From Variovorax sp. OAS795 (GTDB lineage Bacteria > Pseudomonadota > Gammaproteobacteria > Burkholderiales > Burkholderiaceae_C): 64,000 nucleotides of DNA. Every line of letters starts with the position of its first letter. Position 1 is the first letter of the stretch. Location of the stretch: positions 2,914,001 through 2,978,000 of the forward strand of contig NZ_JBEPOH010000001.1 of NCBI RefSeq assembly GCF_040546685.1, given 5' to 3'. The notes beneath the pieces were generated by a model. The model saw only the letters and a list, made by a program, of their open reading frames with translations. It had not been told where the DNA came from and did no database searches. Below, in pieces: positions 6,960-16,089 of this stretch. A program made the translations under genes and the position numbers.

Positions 6960-9008
6960 TCAAGCGGGCTGGGCTTCGGCCATGCCCTGGTGTCGCAGCA
7001 ATGCATCAAGCTGGGGCTCGCGGCCGCGGAAGGCCTTGAACGAGTCCATCGCGCTGCGGCTGCCGCCCGCTTCGAGGATGGCCTGGCGGTAGCGCCGTCC
7101 GGTCTCGATGTTCGGCTGGCCGTCGGCGCCGACGGTTTCCTCGAACGCCGCATAGGCATCGGCGCTCAGCACCTCGGCCCACTTGTAGCTGTAGTAGCCG
7201 GCCGCGTAGCCGCCCGAGAAGATGTGGCTGAAGGTATTGGGCGTGCGGCTGAACGGCGGCGAAGGCATCACGGCCACCTCGGCGCGCACCTTGCCGAGCA
7301 GCGCGAGCACGCTGCCCGGCTGCGCGGTGGCGGCCTGGTATTCGGTATGCAGCAGCATGTCGAACAGCGAGAACTCGATCTGGCGCAGCGTCTGCAGGCC
7401 ACTCTGGAAGTTCTTGGCGGCGGTCATCTTGTCGAACAGCGCGCGCGGCAGCGGCTCGCCGGTATCGACGTGGGCCGTCATGTGCCTGAGCACATCCCAC
7501 TCCCAGCAAAAGTTTTCCATGAACTGGCTCGGCAGCTCGACGGCGTCCCATTCGACGCCGCTGATGCCCGAGACGTCGCGCTCGTTCACCTGCGTGAGCA
7601 TGTGGTGCAGGCCATGGCCGAACTCGTGGAACAGTGTGGTCACGTCGTCGTGCGTGAGCAGGGGCGGCTTGCCGTCCACCCCGCTCGCGAAGTTGCAAAC
7701 CAGCTGTGCCACGGGCGTCTGCAGTGCGGCGTCGTCCGGCCGCAGCCAGCGCGCGCGCACGTCGTCCATCCAGGCGCCGCCGCGCTTGGCGGAGCGGGCC
7801 GACGGATCGAGGTAGAACTGGCCCACCTTCTGGCCGGCCCGCTCGATGCGGTAGAACTCGACGCTCGGGTGCCACGTGGGCGCGCTGTCGCGGCGAATGC
7901 TCACCTCGAACAGCGTCTCGACGATCTTGAACAGGCCCGCCATCACCTTGGGCGCCGGGAAATACTGCTTCACCTCCTGCTCGCTGAAGGCGTAGCGCGC
8001 CTCCTTCAGCTTTTCGCCGATGTAGCTCCAGTCCCAGGCTTGCGGATCGGCAATGCCCAACTGCTCGGACGCGAAGACGCGCAGGTCGGCCAGGTCGCGT
8101 TCGCCATAGGGCTTGGCCTTGGCCGCGAGATCGCGCAGGAACTTGACCACCTGCTCGGGCGATTCGGCCATCTTGGGCACGACGGAGAGTTCGCCGAAAT
8201 TCCGGTAGCCGAGGAGCTTCGCTTCTTCTTCCCGCAGCGCAAGGATCTCGTTGATCAGCGCCGTGTTGTCGAAGGCCGGGTCGCCGAGTTCGCTGGCGCG
8301 CGTGACATAGGCGCGGTAGAGCGTTTCGCGCAGCGGGCTGCTTTTCGCGAACTGCATCACGGGCAGGTAGCAGGGCATCTTGAGCGTCAGCTTGTAGCCT
8401 TGCTTGCCTTCGGCCTCGGCCGCCGCGCGGGCCGCGCCCACCACGTCCTCGGGCACGCCGTCGAGTTCGCCCAGCGTTGCGTAGTAAGAGAACGCGTCGG
8501 TGGCGTCGAGCGCGTTCTCGCTGAACTTCTGGCTCAGCTCGGCCTGGCGTTCCTGGATCTCGGCAAAGCGCTTCTTCGCGTCGCCCTGCAGTTCCGCGCC
8601 GCCGAGCACGAAATTGCGCACCGCGTTGCGAAGCGCCTGGCGCTGCTCGGCGTTGAGTGTGGCGACGTCGATGGCCTTGTACTTGGCGTAGAGGCGCTCG
8701 TCGGAACCCAGGCGGGTCCAGAACGCCGTCACGCGCGGCATGGCCTCGTTGTAGGCGGCGCGCAGTTCCGGCGTGTCGGCCACGGCATTGAGATGCCCCA
8801 CCGCACCCCAGGCGCGGCTGAAGCGTTCGGACGCCACGTCGAGCACCTTGGAAATCGCATTCCAGTCGGCCGGAAAGTCAGCCGCGGTGACGGTCTGCAG
8901 CGCCGCCTCGGCATCGGCCAGCAAGATGTCGACCGCGGGCGCGACATGCTCTGGCTTGATGCGGTCGAACAGCGGGAGGTCGGCAAAGTCGAGGAGGGGG
9001 TTGGTCAT
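6960..9008 (-). CDS. prlC: Oligopeptidase A, M3-family zinc metallopeptidase
   Basis: This cytosolic thimet-type peptidase degrades oligopeptides, including cleaved signal peptides. The zinc motif His461-Glu-Phe-Gly-His465 is present, with the downstream glutamate in the 'ENFCWEWDVL' region. The length (682 residues) matches PrlC (about 680). I chose the ATG at 9008. A GTG at 9017 would add three residues and overlap folD. The gap to the folD stop is 5 nt, so folD and prlC form an operon on the minus strand. The C-terminal 'FSHIFSGGYAAGYYSYKWAEVL' region is typical of the family. Confidence 0.95.
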   Translation of the reverse strand: MTNPLLDFADLPLFDRIKPEHVAPAVDILLADAEAALQTVTAADFPADWNAISKVLDVASERFSRAWGAVGHLNAVADTPELRAAYNEAMPRVTAFWTRLGSDERLYAKYKAIDVATLNAEQRQALRNAVRNFVLGGAELQGDAKKRFAEIQERQAELSQKFSENALDATDAFSYYATLGELDGVPEDVVGAARAAAEAEGKQGYKLTLKMPCYLPVMQFAKSSPLRETLYRAYVTRASELGDPAFDNTALINEILALREEEAKLLGYRNFGELSVVPKMAESPEQVVKFLRDLAAKAKPYGERDLADLRVFASEQLGIADPQAWDWSYIGEKLKEARYAFSEQEVKQYFPAPKVMAGLFKIVETLFEVSIRRDSAPTWHPSVEFYRIERAGQKVGQFYLDPSARSAKRGGAWMDDVRARWLRPDDAALQTPVAQLVCNFASGVDGKPPLLTHDDVTTLFHEFGHGLHHMLTQVNERDVSGISGVEWDAVELPSQFMENFCWEWDVLRHMTAHVDTGEPLPRALFDKMTAAKNFQSGLQTLRQIEFSLFDMLLHTEYQAATAQPGSVLALLGKVRAEVAVMPSPPFSRTPNTFSHIFSGGYAAGYYSYKWAEVLSADAYAAFEETVGADGQPNIETGRRYRQAILEAGGSRSAMDSFKAFRGREPQLDALLRHQGMAEAQPA

Positions 9009-9013
9009 GGCAA

Positions 9014-9865
9014 TCACTTTGCGGCGCGTTCCGCAGCTTCAAGGGTGTTGGCGAGCAGCATGGCGCGCGTCATGGGGCCGACGCCGCCGGGTACGGGGGT
9101 GATCCAGCCGGCCACTTCCTTCACGCCGTCGAAGTCGACGTCGCCGGCCAGCTTGCCGTCTTCCTTGCGGTTCATGCCCACGTCGATCACGACGGCGCCG
9201 GGCTTCACCATGTCGGCCGTCAGGATGTTGCGCTTGCCGACCGCGGCAACCACCACGTCGGCCTGCCGGGTGATGGCGGCCAGGTCCTGGGTGGCGCTGT
9301 GGCAGATGGTCACGGTGGCGTTCTTGGCCAGCAGCATCATGGCCATGGGCTTGCCGACGATGTTGCTGCGGCCGATGACCACCGCATGCTTGCCGCGCAG
9401 CTCGTAGCCGATGGATTCGAGCATCTTCATGCAGCCATACGGCGTGCAGGGCCAGAAGCCGGGCGCGCCGGTCATCAGCGCGCCGGCGCTCGCCACGTGG
9501 AAGCCGTCCACGTCCTTGGCGGGCGAGATCGTCTCGATGACCTTCTGGCTGTCCATGTGCCTGGGCAGCGGCAGCTGCACCAGGATGCCGTGCACCATCG
9601 GGTCGTCGTTGAGGGCGCGGATGCGGGCCAGCAGGTCGGCCTCGGTCATGTCGGCGGGATAGCGCTCCAGGGTGGCCATGAGGCCGGTCTCGGTGCTGTC
9701 GTTGACCTTGTGCTTCGTGTAGACCTGGCTGGCCGGATCGTCGCCCACCAGGATGATGGAGAGGGCAGGGTTCACGCCGCTGGCCTTCAATGCCGCGGTA
9801 CGGCCGGCGACCTCGGCGCGGATGGTTTTGGCAAGGGCGTTGCCGTCGATCAGTTGGGCGGTCAT
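9014..9865 (-). CDS. folD: Bifunctional methylenetetrahydrofolate dehydrogenase/cyclohydrolase
   Basis: FolD converts 5,10-methylene-THF to 10-formyl-THF using NADP. The 283-residue product shows the substrate-site stretch '[15 protein letters not shown]' with the catalytic Lys, then '[13 protein letters not shown]' and 'PAKDVDGFH'. The nucleotide-binding loop is '[18 protein letters not shown]' and the C-terminal signature is '[15 protein letters not shown]'. The ATG at 9865 gives the standard [13 protein letters not shown] start. It leads the folD-prlC operon and is separated from the response-regulator gene by a terminator. Confidence 0.97.
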   Translation of the reverse strand: MTAQLIDGNALAKTIRAEVAGRTAALKASGVNPALSIILVGDDPASQVYTKHKVNDSTETGLMATLERYPADMTEADLLARIRALNDDPMVHGILVQLPLPRHMDSQKVIETISPAKDVDGFHVASAGALMTGAPGFWPCTPYGCMKMLESIGYELRGKHAVVIGRSNIVGKPMAMMLLAKNATVTICHSATQDLAAITRQADVVVAAVGKRNILTADMVKPGAVVIDVGMNRKEDGKLAGDVDFDGVKEVAGWITPVPGGVGPMTRAMLLANTLEAAERAAK

Positions 9866-9884
9866 CGGTTTCGATTTTCCAAGT

Positions 9885-9908
9885 AAAAACGCCCGCTTGC
9901 GCAGGCGT
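9885..9908 (-). terminator. Rho-independent terminator after the two-component operon
   Basis: On the minus strand an 8-bp stem (ACGCCTGC with GCGGGCGT, one T-G pair) closes a GCAA loop and runs into TTTTT. It lies between the response-regulator stop and folD, and would end the sensor/regulator transcript. Confidence 0.75.
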
Positions 9909-9922
9909 GGGGGTCGTGCATT

Positions 9923-9939
9923 GCTATCGGGCCGATAGC
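9923..9939. repeat. Short palindrome GCTATCG-GGC-CGATAGC
   Basis: A perfect 7-bp inverted repeat with a 3-nt centre sits directly after the response-regulator stop codon. It would form a hairpin in either transcript. GCTAT...ATAGC palindromes between genes are common in Comamonadaceae as I recall, so this may be one copy of a dispersed repeat. Only one copy is evident in this window. Confidence 0.5.
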
Positions 9940-9941
9940 TT

Positions 9942-10571
9942 CTAGGCTTTGGAGGGCGCCGCCTGGCCGAGGGCGATCTTGAGCAGATCGGCCACGGTGT
10001 TGGCGTTGAGCTTTTCCATGATGTTGGCGCGGTGCGCCTCGACCGTCTTGATGCTGATGCCCAGGTCGTCGGCAATCTGCTTGTTCAGCCGGCCGGCCAC
10101 GATGCGTTCGAGCACCTGGGCTTCGCGGCCGGTGAGCTTGGACAACAGCGCGTCGCGGCTGGCCGACTGCTGGTGCTGGGTGAAGGCGCCGCGCGCATGT
10201 TCGAGCATGCGCTCGACCAGCGTCACCAGCTCTTCGTCGTTGAAGGGCTTCTGGATGAAATCCATGGCGCCCTTCTTCATGCTGTCGACCGCCATCGGCA
10301 CGTCGCCGTGGCCGGTGATCACCACGATGGGCAGCGGGGAGCGCCGCTCGATCAGCCGGTCCTGCAACTCGAGGCCGGTCATGCCGGCCATGCGGATGTC
10401 GACGATCAGGCAGGCGACTTCGCGGGGGTCGTAGCGGGAAAGAAAAGACTCGGCGGAATCGAAACAGCGGACCCTGTAGTCCTTGCCTTCGAGCAGCCAT
10501 TGCAGCGAATCTCTTACGGCCTCGTCGTCGTCGACGACATAGACAGTGCCCTTCTTCGGAATCAAACTCAT
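9942..10571 (-). CDS. FixJ-type response regulator (REC + LuxR HTH)
   Basis: This 209-residue response regulator has a receiver domain at about 10-125 with the acidic pocket 'VVDDD' (Asp14-16), phospho-acceptor Asp58 in 'LIVDIRM', and conserved Lys in 'IQKPFND'. A linker leads to a LuxR-type helix-turn-helix (about 140-205) with '[15 protein letters not shown]' and '[19 protein letters not shown]'. It resembles FixJ/TtrR regulators. The start ATG overlaps the sensor-kinase stop (ATGA), so the two are coupled. The operon points away from aceE, so pyruvate dehydrogenase genes are a natural but unproven target. Confidence 0.93.
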   Translation of the reverse strand: MSLIPKKGTVYVVDDDEAVRDSLQWLLEGKDYRVRCFDSAESFLSRYDPREVACLIVDIRMAGMTGLELQDRLIERRSPLPIVVITGHGDVPMAVDSMKKGAMDFIQKPFNDEELVTLVERMLEHARGAFTQHQQSASRDALLSKLTGREAQVLERIVAGRLNKQIADDLGISIKTVEAHRANIMEKLNANTVADLLKIALGQAAPSKA

Positions 10572-13111
10572 GCAGGTACCTTTGCCTCGTCGCTTGCTAC
10601 GGAACTGGGAGCATCCAACACCGGAATCCAGAAGGAAAAACGGCATCCGATCACATCCGGGCCATTGTAGATGTTCTCCGCCTGCATGCGCCCGCGGTGC
10701 GATTCGACAATGGTGCGGCAAAGGTTCAATCCGATGCCCATGCCCTCCGGCTTGGTAGAGAAAAATGCCTCATACAGCCGGTCCATCACTTCGGGCGCCA
10801 GGCCCTTGCCGGTGTCCTGCACCGAGAACTCGATCGCGTTGTGGCCTTCGATCACCTTGGGCAGCACGCGCAATTCGACGCTGCGGCGCGCGAGCGGGCG
10901 CTCGGCAATGTCGATCGCCTCGGCCGCGTTCTTCAGCAGGTTGACCATCACCTGCTCGATGAGGATCGGGTCCACCTGCACCACCGGCAGCCGGGCCGCC
11001 ACGTAGTGGTTGAGCCGCACGTTGCGCCGGCGCAGCTCGATGCCCGCGAGCTCGACCGCCTCGCTCACCATGGTGGCGACGTCGGCGGCGGTGCGGTTGG
11101 GCTCGCTGCGCTTCACGAAGGAGCGGATGCGCTGGATGATCTGGCCTGCGCGCTGCGCCTGCTTGGATGTTTTTTCCAGTGCCGCAAGCAGCGCGTCGGA
11201 GTCGATGGCCTGGCCCTTGATGCGCGACATCATGCCGTTGCAGTAGTTGGTGATGGCGGTCAGCGGCTGGTTCAGTTCGTGCGCCACGCTGGAAGCCATC
11301 TCGCCCATCGTGATCAGGCGGCTCGCAGCCTGGGCGCGGTCGGCCTGCGCGGCGGCCTGCTCCTCGGCGTCGCGCCGCGGCGTGATGTCGGTGGCAATCA
11401 CCAGTTGCGCGAGACGGCCGTCCACCCAGGTGAGGTAGCGCGAGCGCACCTCGAGCCACTTGCCCAGGTGCGGCACGAAGATCTCGTTGTTGGCGGCCTG
11501 GGCGGCAGTGAGGGTGTCGATCGGCAATCCGGCGTAGGGGTCGACGTCGTCCAGCCCCTCGTCGTGTGCGTTGGAGGTGGGCACGCCGGCCTGCGCCACC
11601 ATGCCCAGGTGGCCCACGGTGTCGGAGCCGAACCACAGCCGGTACAGCTTGTTCGCGAACAGCAGCTCCTCGCTGCCGATGGGCGCCACCGACACCGCGG
11701 CGTCGAGCGCCTCGAGCACCGTGGTGAATCGCTCGTACGACGCCGACAGCTGCTCGCGGATGCGCGTGGGCTCGGTGATGTCGGTCATCGACGTCATCCA
11801 GCCGGTCTGGTGGCCCCGCGCGTCGATCAGCGGCGACACATAGAGCCGTGCATTGAACACGCTGCCGTTCTTGCGCTTCACGCGCACCTGGAAGCCGCCG
11901 GGCAGCGCGCGCCCGTGCAGCTCTTCCTCGAGCCGCTCGTTCATCACCTCACGGTCCGACTCCAGCCAGTAGGGGAACGGCGGCGACTGGCCCACCAGTT
12001 CGGCCTCGCTCCAGCCCGTCATGGCGCAGAAAGCGGCGTTCACATAGGTGATGCGGCCTTGCAGGTCGAGCACGCGCATGCCGGTGAGCATGGAGTTTTC
12101 CATCGCGCGGCGGAAGTTGGTTTCGGCCACCAGCCGCTGCTGTGCCTGCTGGCGCCTGCGCGTGTGCCGCCAGGTGCCGATCAGCATCCAGCTGGTCAGC
12201 ACGCTCAGTGCGCAGACGAGCCAGAAAAGCCCGTTGCCGACCACGCCCTGAGAGGTGCGGTAGGCCTGTGCCCGCAGCACCAGCGCATTGCCGACCGGCG
12301 ACACCGGCACTTCGTATTCGTTGGTTCTCTCCGACCACGGCAGGAGCCGCGTGCCGCTCTCCCGGTTGCTGGCGGTCGTGTTGCCCGCGATCACGTTGCC
12401 CTTCGCATCGAGCAGCGATACCGCATAGCGGGCCTGCACCTCCGAAGGCATGGCATAGCGCAGCAGCCCATCGACCGAGAACTCGCCCAGCACCACACCG
12501 GCGAACAGGCCCTGGTCGAACAGCGGTATGTGCAGCTGCAGCATGGCCGAAGGGTCGCCGCCCGCCATCGGTTGCGAGAACACCGGCTGGCGCAGCTCGC
12601 GCGCCAAGGCGTAGTTGCTCTCGATGTCGCCGGGCCGAAGCACGTCGCCGATCAGGTGCTGCTGGGAGGGGTGCACGCTCGGCGCCGAATAGCCGGCCTT
12701 GAAGCGGCGCCGGTCGTCGATCCATGTGACGGTCTGCAGTTCAGGGAACTGGCTCACCAGCGATTCGGCCCGGCTCGCGAACTCCACCGGGTCGATCTCC
12801 CGGTTCGAGGCATCGCGTGCGATGCGCATCAGTTGCTCCTGGCGCTCCAGGAGGCGCAGGCGCATGCGCTGCTGCGCGTATTCGACGTCGCGCCGCACCG
12901 ACTCCTGTTCGCGCTCGACTTCCTCGGTGCGCAGGTACCAGAACGCCGAGACGATGGCGGCAAGAAAGAGCAGCACCGCCGCCAGGGGCGCGAGCATGGC
13001 AACGGCGTCCTGCAGCACCGGCGTCTGCCGGCGCCACCAGCGGCGCCACCATGAAAGAGGCGACGCATTCACGGCGCTGCGGGCTACCGCCAGCGGAGAG
13101 GAAAAGGGCAT
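10568..13111 (-). CDS. FixL-like PAS-domain membrane sensor histidine kinase
   Basis: This 847-residue kinase has membrane helices at about 39-60 and 288-308 enclosing a periplasmic sensory region of about 225 residues. Two PAS domains (about 325-450 and 455-585) follow; the first has 'GRITYVNAAFCAMTGWSEAEL'. The dimerisation/phosphotransfer helix has His611 in 'GEMASSVAHELNQPLTAI', the HPK4/FixL type. An HATPase domain shows 'VMVNLLKNAAEAI' and 'VQDTGKGLAPEV'. No heme-binding PAS residue can be asserted. The signal is unknown. The gene is translationally coupled to the FixJ-like regulator and diverges from aceE across 213 nt. Confidence 0.92.
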   Translation of the reverse strand: MPFSSPLAVARSAVNASPLSWWRRWWRRQTPVLQDAVAMLAPLAAVLLFLAAIVSAFWYLRTEEVEREQESVRRDVEYAQQRMRLRLLERQEQLMRIARDASNREIDPVEFASRAESLVSQFPELQTVTWIDDRRRFKAGYSAPSVHPSQQHLIGDVLRPGDIESNYALARELRQPVFSQPMAGGDPSAMLQLHIPLFDQGLFAGVVLGEFSVDGLLRYAMPSEVQARYAVSLLDAKGNVIAGNTTASNRESGTRLLPWSERTNEYEVPVSPVGNALVLRAQAYRTSQGVVGNGLFWLVCALSVLTSWMLIGTWRHTRRRQQAQQRLVAETNFRRAMENSMLTGMRVLDLQGRITYVNAAFCAMTGWSEAELVGQSPPFPYWLESDREVMNERLEEELHGRALPGGFQVRVKRKNGSVFNARLYVSPLIDARGHQTGWMTSMTDITEPTRIREQLSASYERFTTVLEALDAAVSVAPIGSEELLFANKLYRLWFGSDTVGHLGMVAQAGVPTSNAHDEGLDDVDPYAGLPIDTLTAAQAANNEIFVPHLGKWLEVRSRYLTWVDGRLAQLVIATDITPRRDAEEQAAAQADRAQAASRLITMGEMASSVAHELNQPLTAITNYCNGMMSRIKGQAIDSDALLAALEKTSKQAQRAGQIIQRIRSFVKRSEPNRTAADVATMVSEAVELAGIELRRRNVRLNHYVAARLPVVQVDPILIEQVMVNLLKNAAEAIDIAERPLARRSVELRVLPKVIEGHNAIEFSVQDTGKGLAPEVMDRLYEAFFSTKPEGMGIGLNLCRTIVESHRGRMQAENIYNGPDVIGCRFSFWIPVLDAPSSVASDEAKVPA

Positions 13112-13136
13112 CTTCCGAGTTTATGTGATGCCCCTG

Positions 13137-13246
13137 GTGCAACAAGCGCGGCGACGCAGTGGCAATGAGTGCAACACGGTTGCGGAAACGCTGGCCCGCA
13201 GTGAATATCACATTAAGAAATCATCCTGCACTATTTGAAATTGCAG
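13137..13246. promoter_or_regulatory. Inverted and direct repeats between the sensor-kinase gene and aceE
   Basis: The 213-nt divergent region holds several small symmetric elements. GTGCAACA occurs twice (13137-13144 and 13169-13176), 32 bp apart or about three helical turns. The second copy runs into GCAAC-ACG-GTTGC (13171-13183). GTGA-ATA-TCAC lies at 13201-13211, and CTGCA/TGCAG flanks an 11-nt AT-rich core at 13226-13246. These are plausible operator sites. I see no convincing -35/-10 pair, so promoter positions remain open. Confidence 0.35.
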
Positions 13247-13324
13247 TATTTATATGAGAAACTCCGCCGCGTTGATCGAAGAGCGCACTAAATTACAGCC
13301 ACAGCCCTTATAGGAGAGACAAGC

Positions 13325-16040
13325 ATGTCGGCAAATCCCGAGAACCTGTTCGGCTCGGCCGCGAATGACGCGGACGCCCAGGAGACCCGCGAATGGATGG
13401 ATGCACTGTCCTCCGTGATTCAAAGCGAGGGCCCCGAGCGGGCTCACTTTCTCCTGGAGCAATTGCTCGAGCATGCGCGGCAGCACAGCATCGACAAGCC
13501 GTTCTCTGCCAATACCGCGTATGTGAACACCCTGGAGCCCGACCAGGAAGAGCGTTGCCCCGGCAACCTCGAGATCGAGGAGCGCCTGCGCGCCTACATG
13601 CGCTGGAACGCCATGGCAATGGTGGTCAAGGCCAACCGCCATCATCCGCCCGAAGGCGGCGACCTGGGCGGCCACATCGGGTCCTTTGCTTCGCTGGCCA
13701 ACATGTTCGGCGCCGGCTTCAACCACTTCTGGCACGCCGAGAGCGAAAACCACGGCGGTGACTGCCTCTATATCCAGGGTCATGTGTCGCCCGGCATCTA
13801 TGCCCGCGCCTACCTCGAAGGCCGCCTGACGGAAGAGCAACTGCTCAACTTCCGCCAGGAAGTCGACGGCAAGGGCCTGTCGAGCTACCCGCACCCGAAA
13901 CTGATGCCCGAGTTCTGGCAGTTCCCCACGGTGTCGATGGGCCTTGGCCCGCTGATGGCCATCTACCAGGCCCGCTTCCTCAAGTACCTGCATGCCCGCG
14001 GCATCGCCAACACCGAGAACCGCAAGGTCTGGGTGTTCTGCGGCGACGGCGAAATGGACGAGGTCGAATCGCTCGGCGCCATCGGCCTGGCCGCGCGCGA
14101 AGGCCTGGACAACCTGATCTTCGTCATCAACTGCAACCTGCAGCGCCTGGACGGTCCGGTGCGCGGCAACGGCAAGATCATCCAGGAACTCGAGGGCGAG
14201 TTCCGCGGTTCGGGCTGGAACGTGCTCAAGCTGATCTGGGGCAGCGGCTGGGATCCGCTCCTGGCGCGCGACAAGGACGGTGCGCTGCGCAAGATCATGA
14301 TGGAGACCAACGACGGCGACTACCAGGCCTTCAAGGCCAACGACGGCGCCTACGTCCGCAAGCACTTTTTCGGCCGCGATCCGCGCACGCTCGAAATGGT
14401 CTCCAAGATGAGCGACGACGACATCTGGCAGCTGCGCCGCGGCGGCCACGATTCGCAGAAGGTCTACGCGGCCTTCGACGCTGCCGTGAAGCACAAGGGC
14501 CAGCCCACGGTGCTGCTGATCAAGACGGTCAAGGGCTTCGGCATGGGCAAGATCGGGGAGGGCAAGAACAACGTCCACCAGACCAAGAAGCTCAGCGACG
14601 AAGACATCATGGCCTTCCGGGACCGCTTCAACATCCCGATCCCGGACAGCAAGATCGGCGAACTCCCGTTCTACAAGCCGGCCGACGACACGCCGGAAAT
14701 GAAGTACCTGCACGAGCGCCGCAAGGCACTGGGCGGCTACCTGCCGCATCGCCGCACCAAGGCCGACGAAAGCTTCACGGTGCCATCGCTCGAAACCTTC
14801 AAGTCGGTGATGGAGCCCACGGCCGAAGGCCGCGAGATCTCGACCACGCAGGCCTACGTGCGCTTTCTCACGCAGCTCTTGCGCGACAAGGCGCTGGGGC
14901 CACGCGTCGTGCCCATCCTGGTGGACGAGGCGCGCACCTTCGGCATGGAAGGGTTGTTCCGCCAGATCGGCATCTACAACCCCGCAGGCCAGCAGTACAC
15001 CACCGGTCGACAAGGACCAGGTCATGTACTACAAGGAGGACAAGGCTGGCCAGATCCTGCAGGAAGGCATCAACGAAGCTGGCGGCATGTCGAGCTGGAT
15101 CGCGGCGGCCACGTCGTACAGCACCAACAACCGCATCATGGTGCCGTTCTACGTGTACTACTCGATGTTCGGTTTCCAGCGCATCGGCGACCTGGCCTGG
15201 GCGGCCGGCGACATGCAGGCGCGCGGTTTCCTGCTGGGCGGCACCTCGGGGCGCACCACGCTGAACGGCGAAGGCCTGCAGCACGAGGACGGCCACAGCC
15301 ACATCCTGGCCAACACCATCCCCAACTGCGTGAGCTACGACCCGACCTTCGCGCATGAAGTGGGCGTGATCCTGCACCATGGCCTGAAGCGCATGGTCGA
15401 GAAGCAGGACAACGTCTACTACTACCTGACGCTGCTCAACGAGAACTACCCGATGCCCGGCCTGCAGCCCGGCACCGAGGAGCAGATCATCAAGGGCATG
15501 TACCTGTCCAAGCAGGGCCCGGCGCTCAAGGCCAAGGCGCCCACGGTGCAATTGCTCGGCAGCGGCACCATCCTGCGCGAAAGCTATGCCGCGCAAGAGC
15601 TGCTCGAGAAGGACTGGGGCGTGTCGGCTTCCGTGTGGAGCTGCCCGAGCTTCAACGAGCTGACGCGCGACGGCCAGGACGCCGACCGCTGGAACCTGCT
15701 GCACCCCGACCAGGCGCCGCGCGTGTCCTTCGTGGCCGAGCAGCTCGCGCCCACCACCGGTCCGGTGGTTGCATCGACCGACTACATGAAGGCCTATGCG
15801 GAACAGATCCGCCCCTTCATTCCCAAGGGCCGCACCTACAAGGTGCTGGGCACCGACGGTTTCGGCCGCAGCGACTTCCGCAACAAGTTGCGCGAGCATT
15901 TCGAGATCAACCGCCACTACATCGTGGTGGCCGCGCTCAAGGCGCTCTCCGAAGACGGCGCGGTGCCGGTGGCCAAGGTGGTCGAGGCGATCAAGAAGTA
16001 CGGCATCAATGTCGACAAGGTCAACCCGCTTTACGCCTGA
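13325..16040 (+). pseudogene. aceE: Pyruvate dehydrogenase E1 (homodimeric) aceE, interrupted by a +1 frameshift
   Basis: AceE is the thiamin-diphosphate E1 that decarboxylates pyruvate and acetylates the lipoyl groups of AceF. The first part (13325 to about 15002, 559 codons) carries the ThDP motif 'GDGEMDEVESLGA' (from about residue 240). It ends normally at 'IYNPAGQQYT' and then turns into unrelated sequence that stays open to 15358. The rest of the enzyme continues in the next frame: 'PVDKDQVMYYKEDKAGQ' from about 15004, through 'LDEDG'-equivalent 'LQHEDGHSH', to the stop at 16040. Joined, the product is about 903 residues, normal for AceE (E. coli 887). An extra A at about 15002 explains the break. 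Both halves are otherwise fully conserved, so a sequencing error or very recent mutation is likely. Confidence 0.9.
15000..15006 (+). other. aceE: Site of the single-base frameshift in aceE
   Basis: The sequence reads TACACCACCGGTC. The conserved protein (Q-Y-T-P-V-D-K-D) needs TACACCCCGGTC. Deleting the A at 15002 restores one 903-codon frame. There is no slippery heptamer, pseudoknot or stop codon near the junction to suggest programmed frameshifting. Confidence 0.85.
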
Positions 16041-16089
16041 ACATCAACAATCAACGAACGAACGGCGCCTCACGGCGGGAGACAACGAT

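Noticed and set aside
9006..9017. prlC start at the GTG at 9017
   Set aside because: It would overlap the folD stop and add only three residues. The ATG at 9008 gives the typical MTNPLLDF start.
13250..15025. Very long antisense open frames, for example opposite aceE here and opposite sucA, prlC and the sensor kinase
   Set aside because: High GC content keeps antisense frames open. Their translations are rich in Arg, His and Ala, match no family, and run over genes with clear conserved motifs.
14990..15358. Programmed ribosomal frameshifting in aceE
   Set aside because: There is no slippery heptamer, no stop codon at the shift site and no downstream pseudoknot that I can see. AceE is not a known recoded gene, so an error or mutation is simpler.
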